A DNA stretch of 64,000 nucleotides, from positions 25,086,214-25,150,213 of the forward strand of contig CM049320.1 of the NCBI GenBank assembly GCA_026874595.1. The letters are read 5' to 3'. The translations under genes and the position numbers were made by a program. Under the pieces are notes generated by a model that was not told the origin of the DNA, did not search any database, and saw only the letters and a program-made list of their open reading frames with translations. Positions 56,928 to 64,000 of the stretch are shown piece by piece; position 1 is the first letter of the stretch, and each line of letters opens with the position of its first letter. The DNA comes from Sipunculus nudus (lineage: Eukaryota > Annelida > Sipuncula > Golfingiida > Sipunculidae).

Positions 56928-57369
56928 TACGGTCGTTTATTTCGAGAAAATACAATTCACATTGTGGAAGTTTGTATCATCTGGAACACACAAATTGGTT
57001 TGCTGCCGAGAGCTTTTGAAATATCACAGTAGTCACTTGGTTAATGTTTCTACAGACGCGGGAAAATACTGGCTTAGGAACAATGAATTTTCGCACAGAT
57101 GAAGCTCATTGACTTGTAGCACTGCCGGCTGACTTGGTAAGCCTTTTGTATAACATACTATCATACTATCAAACTGACCTCTTGCATTTACGGTTTCAGA
57201 TATTTGGTTCGACGAGCCACTGTATCGTAATTTTCATCATTTATGAACAAGGTAAAAGAATCAATCAAATAATTGCTGGAGCACGCCTGGGACATTTGTA
57301 GGCCAACATTGTGCGGGAGAGGCATCGATAATATGAAAAAACGCATAAACCTTTGTGAAGCTGTTCCGT

Positions 57370-58150
57370 ATCCGGAGCCTGTGTTCTTGTTCAGACGGCG
57401 AGTGAACACATGCAAGGTTGTTCATTATTCATGAAATACACGCGAGAGAAGCTCAATGAATCAAATTTTCTGACTCTAAGCCTCTGGAGGCGTAGCAGAA
57501 AGAGATTAAATAGTTTGAAGATAGTTTTTAGGAAACTGCTAAATAATATTCTGTTTCATGAATAAAGGATGGGTCCACACGATAAAAAGGAGAAAAATTT
57601 AATAGCATCTAGCCAACGTATTTTAGTTTTTAGGGTCTTCTTAAGGTAGCTATTAAAATCATTTATCTGTAAAATTTATGTGATTTCTGGTTTTTCTCCC
57701 GACCGTTATAAAGCTAAATCCTGCTAATTATGTAGCTAATTCCTGCTAAGAAAGGTTCTATAATGCATCTCTGTCGGATGTATGACTTTATTTGTCAACG
57801 AGATGATACGTTAAATACGCGTATGTTGACAAAAAGAAAATAAAATGTAACTAAGTGGTTGTTAGCATATTTGTTTAACAGCTACACAAGTTTGCTAAAA
57901 CTCTCTCGTCTGACTGAATGCCATATGTCCTTATTGATTGTGTTAGGGGTAATTTGGTGGCCCTTCAGATTTATGAACGACATGGAACAAACAAAACTCA
58001 TAATCTTTGTACTGCGGCATCTGCGTTTTTTGCTGTATATTTTTTTATAAAAAGATAAAGGGAATAGCTTTAATTAGTAGACGTCAGATATCGGAACATG
58101 TCGCTTTAAACATCTACAGATTCCAGGATTCCGAATGTTTAACAAGAACA
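57370..58150 (-). repeat. Inverted partial copy of the duplicated intron
   Basis: CTTGTTCAGACGGCGAGTGA then ACACATGCA at 57,390 is the exact inverse of the sequence at 54,268-54,296. Further weaker inverse matches run on (TTCATGAATAAAGGATGG against the 54.1 kb ATGAAACAAAAGATG segment). Confidence 0.6.
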
Positions 58151-58159
58151 TGTTCTATA

Positions 58160-58733
58160 AGTTGCTGACACTGCACAATGAAGGCCAAAATAATATCTAG
58201 AATATTAACCACAACTTCCTATTCCTTTGCAAAACAAAACCTTTTTGTTAAATTTATATTACTATAGCTACAGACAACTAAGGAATCGTGTTGTGTTTTT
58301 ATCATTTTGATTTGTTACCCTTTTAAAACTCTTCTTTTAAGAGGAAATATTGAATTGAACAAGGGAATAAATTCTAATGAATGCAAGACCCCCCCCCCAA
58401 TCTATTCGGCATATTCAAAAGTTCATTCATGGATTAGTTATTTGTGAATATTTGTGAATTAACTTGATGACGTCCCTGGGTTTTTATGCCGTATCTACAC
58501 CAAAGTCTAATTGATACTTTATTGAATTTGCTAAAAAAATCATGAGATTCATTTAAAGGTCGCGTGAGTTGTGAACAAACACATACAAACACATGAAATG
58601 GAATGCACGTATATCTTACTGGTGATGGTAACAATATCCAGATAATTCACAATGTAAAAAGTTTATATTTTATCATAAACTCACCCTGAGAGGTCAGAGT
58701 TAACGATCTTGTTTGGTAACTTTGATGTTGCAC

Positions 58734-58786
<53 letters not shown>

Positions 58787-60600
58787 AGAAAAAGAAAATT
58801 ATGCCAAACACAAGTATAAGACATACATTGTCAATCAGAGTTAATGCAAAGCCATTTTGGCAAAGTCGAAGAGATGGTTCTTGACCTGATGCAATGAGAC
58901 GATACGGTTCGTGTGTAGAAAAAGGATCCAAGCGACCTCGGGTATTTTTTTAAATTACGGCTGATTTGTTTTATAGAATGAGACAGTTTCGGAAATCATA
59001 TTCACGAAAATGTGTCCACATCTACCAGCAATAAAACTTCCTTATTATACTAACATGAAGATATATTTCCTTATAATTCACAGAACTAGGTTAAAATAAA
59101 TAAAATATCTTCATTTTCTATGGAAATCCCGGTCGTTAATGTTCATATATGCCATTATCTCTCTGTACGTATATATATATATATTCGTATTGTGATTATC
59201 ATTATTACTATTATCGTCATAATCATTGGACGTTTCACTAGAATTTATACAAGACAATTTTAATCAAAGCAAAATGTTTTGAGTAATATTAAGATATTAG
59301 GAAGTCTCCTACATAGAATTAATAAATATTACCCAGGCAATTAAGTCTCTTTAAAGAGTTAATTTTATACGTTATTTATCAGGCCACACATAATATTTCA
59401 CACTTGATGATAAAAATTTACATTTTCTTGCATTGTTTTTATTTCAATGCGTGTTCCAACATTATAAGAATACCATACAATATGGAATAATACCATAATA
59501 AATACTGTAGAATCTCTCCTAATGGACATCTCCATCGAGTGGAAACCTCTATTTATGTGAGTTATTTTGACTGTCCTGTTTATTTCACATAACTATTATT
59601 TATGACGTGTTAACTACTTCCATATAAGGAGGACATCTATAAATGGGACATTTTTTTTCTTTTTTTTATAAACACTGTTTTGATTTTTTTTTTTAATTTT
59701 TAATTTTTTATGAACAAGCAAACCACACAGACCATCTGCAGTCATAGACAGGTCCAGGCCAGGAAAAAACTGCTAATTTTCCAGTCAAGGTTTTCTCAGT
59801 AGATTCTGATAGTTAAAATCAGCTCTGGGACCATCTTGAATTTTGCCTTAAATTCAATATGGACGCCAAAATTCCAATGTGGCCGCCAAAATAACTACAA
59901 TGTTATCTTGAAGAAACCTATAAGGTGAAATGCAGATTTTTTCCCACTAATTTGTGATGATAATAGCCAATGAACATGACCCAATTAGTTGGTTGCCACA
60001 GCAGAACGCCACGCTTTTTGGGAAATAGCAATATCTCTTGTCCTGGCAGAGTTCTGACTATAAATTTGGTATCTAGCTCTAGTTTTTCAGGGATGGGGAA
60101 CCCAAACACGCCATCAGATCCGATATTAGGTCAGTAGGTCATGAGGAAAATTCAAGATGACCGCCAATGGCAATGTCAGTAATCTACTCTTTGGTGTTTC
60201 CCATATTCTACAGGAGTTACAAAAGTAATTTTAGGGCCGAGACATAGATTTTCAGGGTCAAGGAATACGTTCCGTTACTTTCAGCCACACTATCTGCAAC
60301 TGGTACCATGAATCAAAGATGTCTGCCTTATCCAGCCTCGCTTAGATGAGTGGTAAAGGATGTAGAGTCAGAGCCATAATACTCTGCACTCAGACAGCAG
60401 ATAAATGTTTAGTAAAAGAATCTCTTTACAGAAACCAATCTCAGGTCTATTTTCAGATTATATGAATCCACTCCACAGTGAAGACAATGAGGAGCTCCTG
60501 ACCTAGATTCAGTGAATCTGTAGTTCAATGTTGACAAAGACATTGGAGTGTGTTTTATCTTTGTGACTACCAGATTATTCCAATATGGCACTGACACCAT
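58160..60600. other. No gene seen
   Basis: AT-rich sequence with a (TA)n tract at 58,736-58,785. CAATATGGACGCCAAAATTC then CAATGTGGCCGCC at 59,857 resembles AATATGGCCGCC at 35,828, probably a dispersed repeat. Nothing coding supported. Confidence 0.4.
58736..58785 (+). repeat. (TA)n microsatellite
   Basis: Perfect TA tract of about 50 bases. Confidence 0.95.
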
Positions 60601-63600
60601 TTATTCGTCCCAAAGTAACCGACAAGGAGAGATGCAGTCTTTGCAATGAATCCATCAAGGACAATGAGGACACTGCAGAGATGAGACCCAGTTGATTGTA
60701 GTCTCTTCTGGCCTAAGCTGATAGATGGACTGGTATTGACGAAATGCTGCAGCAAAGCTACTAGAAGTTCATCTCAGTGGATAATCCTACGACGTGTTTG
60801 CGCTTGATCTTTACTACCGTAAGACGTGCTACTATAACTTTACCTACATTTACGGATGCAGCCAACTACAGAGGCGGAAGAACAGGAGAGATTGAAGGCT
60901 GTAGTCATGGACATATTTTTCCACCTGTTTCAGTGCAATATTATCAAAGACCAAGAGGCTTTTCTTCTGACAAAACTGTTAGAAGATATTAAAGAGCTTC
61001 GCAGTGAAAATGACCTATAGGACCTACCTATCACCAAAACAGCCACTCTAAAGTTGAGGCTGTCAGAGAATTTCGGATATTCCACTGAATTTCATGAGAT
61101 TGGAAAAAAGGCTTTTGGTACACTCCAGCAGTGTAAACCCCATATCATATTCTGCAGCTACAATTGAAGGTCATGGTCTCCGGGAAAGTGATCTGTCAAA
61201 AGCATTTGCAAAGCTTATCCGTCGCAAGGTATCACAGAGAGAAGCAGTCAAGTGGCCTTTGGAAGCTCACGAACTGTTCAGCCTGCTTGATAGCAACAAA
61301 CCCCTTTAGTGCATTTATAATGCTATGTTTTGATCAATCAATCTTTGGAGACCCACAAATGCACTGGTTTATGTGACAGTTCCAAGGAAAGCAGAGGCAG
61401 AAAAAATCTCAGCAGTCAGCAAATGTTGGGAAAAGCTCATTACTGGTCAACGATAACCATTACGAACTGCTTTGAGTCTCACAATACACCGCATCACGGG
61501 TAGTAAGGAGGCACCAACTCTTTTAAACCGATGTGGAGTTGGTATCCCATATACTGATGTCTGTGACCTAAATAACGAGTGGGCTAAGTCGTCACCATGC
61601 AGCATAAGCAGATGCTGCCGCCTGGTTTTATCAAGGGTCGGAGCGTACACGTAACATTTGACAATTCAGATAGAAAACAAAAGACGCTAACGGGAGCACA
61701 CACTAAGCACACGACTCGTACAATATTTCAGACTAGTTAGTCACTGTTGCCAGTGCTACTCCAAAACAATCAGAGGTGTCGCACATCATAGACAATAAGA
61801 AAGCCTGACTATGAATCATTCAAAATCCCCAAACGAAGGACACCACCTAAATCATTTCCTGAGATAAACGTTGAGTACAAGGACTCATCAGTCTTTTTAG
61901 AAGCATTCGAACAAAACATTGGGTTTTGCTTGCTGCAGTCAGAGACAATTGCCTAGAAGAATATAGTCCTCAGGTAGACAGGGATGAACTAGGACCAGTT
62001 GGATCATGGACTTCATATATGAAAAATGTGACAAACTGCTCGTCCACCAAATGCAAGCTTGAGTTTCTTCCAGTTGTTCCGTTGCCACCAGCGGAAAATG
62101 TAATCAAATGGTACATTTGCACGAGTTCAAGTGGCAGATGATCTTAAACTAGATAATATCTTCGCACACGCAGAAGATGCAATCAACAGCAAGATGTTGA
62201 TTATATCCTGGCTCAATCAAGAAAGGTATGATAAGATCATACCCCTCATGGATGGTTTTCACACAATTCTGGTAAGTCCTTAGGATCCTGCATAAGAAGT
62301 ACGCCTGTCCCGGTGTCGGTGATTGGTGGGTTGACAGTGATGCTATTGCCGATGGCTCTGTGGCCAAAGCAATAGAAGGTCTCCATTATGCAAGGACTTT
62401 AGGCCTGCACAAGCAGTCCTTTGAGGCACTACTTAGGCACCGAATCAAGTCAGATATCGTCAGCAACAAATTGGACCAGGATACGAGACAAGCAAATGCT
62501 AAGCGGAGGTACAACCTTTGTGCTGAAAGTCTCCAATCTCTGCTGAGCCTGCTTGATTAAGATATTTGCTCGTAACTACAGACAACTAAAGGCACACAAG
62601 CGAAAATGATGGTAGAGTACACCAAGAATGTATCTTCGTTGCTCTATCTCAATATGGCAGTCCGGGAGAAAAGTATTGAGACTCAAATGGCAGCTAAACG
62701 TGCTCTACTGTCCAAGTACTTTGCTTTCGGACAAATAGATTATGCAAGATACCTCACATTCCAGCATGTCAACCTGCAAAATGTGAAGATCAATCGCAAG
62801 GACGCCTGGGAGGAATGGATTTGGAGGGTCATTATCCGGGAAACCATTTTTACCATTCATGGAGATCTGATCACGGAGACAACAATCAACCGTGAGGGAA
62901 AGGTAAGAGGAGGTCCGATACAGGGTGGATACAGCACCAGTGAGCAGACAACAGATACTTTTATCAAGACTAGCCATATGATGGCAAAGGTCAGAGCTAC
63001 ACTGAAGGAAAGGTTAAACATACTGACGTCTTCAAGTCATAAAGAGATAAACATCTGCGCACGAAGACAGCATGACAACATGGTTTCTACACTAATTGCA
63101 AAGCTGGATAGATACTTAAACCCTTTCCTCAGTGCTCCAGCTCGTCATATGAAGGCAGGTGTCGAAATTAGCCATGATATTGTGGAAGGGCTGTTATCAT
63201 CAACAGAAGCTGGAGAAAAACAGTACAATGACTTTGTTGACGGCTAACTTAAAGCAGGAGATGACAGGACAAACTTCTTTGAGAAGATTGTAAATCTCAA
63301 AAAGCAGGAGCCAAAAGCTGTGAATGTTCTCAAGGAAGATAGGCAAGCTTTTGGAAGGCAAGGCTACCCCACCTGCAGGGGCACATTCTTACCCTCTTAC
63401 AGTTGTCCCGCTTGCTCTAGCCACTCCAGATAGAGATCTCCGTCAAGGATCAAAAGCAGAACCTAGGAACTACCTCATTGCAGAGTCAGCATCAGTTTGC
63501 GAGGAAGCACCAAAATATGTCTTTGGTTTATTGATGGAATGGCAGCTGTCAAGACTATCCATCCTAAACAGCTTGGGGGGGGGGGGAGGGGGGATATGCA

Positions 63601-64000
63601 GATGCACTGTTGGAGTTCTGCTTGCCTCATGGTAAATATAAGTCACTGGCTCTGGGAATAATATTTGATTCCTACAGCACAACTACAACCAAGGAATTAA
63701 CTCAAGTTCGCCGTGGTACTGCTTGCCGAAGAATTCACATCACCAGCCCTGAACAAAGTATGCCAAGTGGCAATAACTGGGATATGTTTCTGCACAGTTC
63801 TGAAAACAAAACAGAATTGTTTAGATTTATGGTGAAGTCAGATGCCGTATGATCCAATTTGAGAATCCCTCTTACCGTGACAGAGGAAGAAAAAACATGG
63901 CTGCTGAAAAATGTAAGTATACAGGAATTAGAATCATGTAACCACACTGAAGCAGATACAAGGCTGGTGCTACACGCCTCGATGTGCAAAGACCGGCAGA
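60601..64000 (+). pseudogene. Broken copy of a multi-copy invertebrate gene, possibly mobile-element derived; runs off the right edge
   Basis: Fragments follow one another in changing frames, in the order I associate with a family of long uncharacterised proteins that is multi-copy in mollusc and cnidarian genomes. They are: a CSLCNE zinc-finger-like start (60,634); TGSKEAPTLLNRCGVGI (61,498); VTFDNSDRKQKTLTGAHTKH (61,648); DGFHTILV then VDSDAIADGSVAKAIEGLHY (62,252-62,390); a 213-codon open stretch with DYARYLTFQH and KVRGGPIQGGYST (62,606-63,247); YPLTVVPLALATPD (63,399); VRRGTACRR and ENKTELFRF (63,690-63,830); and EADTRLVLHA (63,951). Stops and frameshifts interrupt it in at least six places, and a G-run at 63,577 adds another. 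The family assignment rests on memory of motif order, not a search. The molecular function is unknown to me. Confidence 0.6.
62606..63247 (+). pseudogene. Longest open segment of the broken gene (213 codons)
   Basis: Contains the blocks DYARYLTFQHVNLQN, AWEEWIWRVI, INREGKVRGGPIQGGYSTSE and TFIKTSHMMAKVRATLKERL. It shows no recognisable catalytic motif and no membrane segment. It is a middle portion of the larger pseudogene: homologous-looking residues continue in other frames on both sides, so its ATG is probably not a real start. Confidence 0.55.

Noticed and set aside
62705-62977. 90-codon minus-strand frame
   Set aside because: Antisense shadow of the 213-codon plus-strand segment of the broken gene.

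Overview
This is eukaryotic genomic DNA, most likely from a mollusc (probably a bivalve). It is AT-rich and intron-rich, with very little coding sequence. It is full of (TA)n microsatellites, long G or C runs, short inverted-repeat transposons, tRNA-derived SINEs and tandem arrays. The lineage is inferred from the style of the lectin genes and from a degraded multi-copy gene of a type I associate with molluscs and cnidarians; nothing in the window proves the species. No prokaryotic features (operons, Shine-Dalgarno sites) are present.

Two genes can be rebuilt exon by exon, both on the minus strand, with GT/AG junctions and continuous phase. The first (7,274-12,607) is a four-coding-exon gene for a 263-residue protein made of two ricin-B-type beta-trefoil lectin domains, with no signal peptide. 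The second (37,126-49,794) has eight coding exons for a secreted 566-residue protein: a signal peptide, three C-type-lectin-like domains (each split over two exons) and a Thr/Ser/Glu-rich tail built of 42-bp repeats. All its introns are phase 1. Its three lectin domains go almost directly from the WxG strand to the next cysteine, so the long loop that carries calcium and sugar ligands in ordinary C-type lectins is absent.

Upstream of the second gene, 51.5-56.9 kb is a degraded copy of its 3' two-thirds, introns included, with nonsense codons and deletions. Part of that copy recurs inverted at 57.4-58.1 kb. At the right edge (60.6-64.0 kb, plus strand) lies a broken copy of a multi-copy invertebrate gene, possibly mobile-element related.

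The rest is mobile and repetitive DNA. 0-7 kb: a 41-bp tandem repeat, two copies of a 430-440 bp inverted-repeat element, G/C-run elements and a ~300 bp tandem array. 12.6-37 kb: a 1.35 kb foldback element nested in a pogo/Tigger-like element, a duplicated 1.1-1.3 kb block in which one copy holds an extra MITE, two near-perfect palindromes, two hammerhead-ribozyme-like cores beside (TA)n tracts, and another Tigger-like element. The 5.4 kb first intron of the C-type-lectin-like gene holds two tandem arrays, split by a hAT-like element with an 8-bp target duplication.

Both genes belong to lectin classes that invertebrates use for recognition. Their adjacency gives no evidence of a shared pathway.
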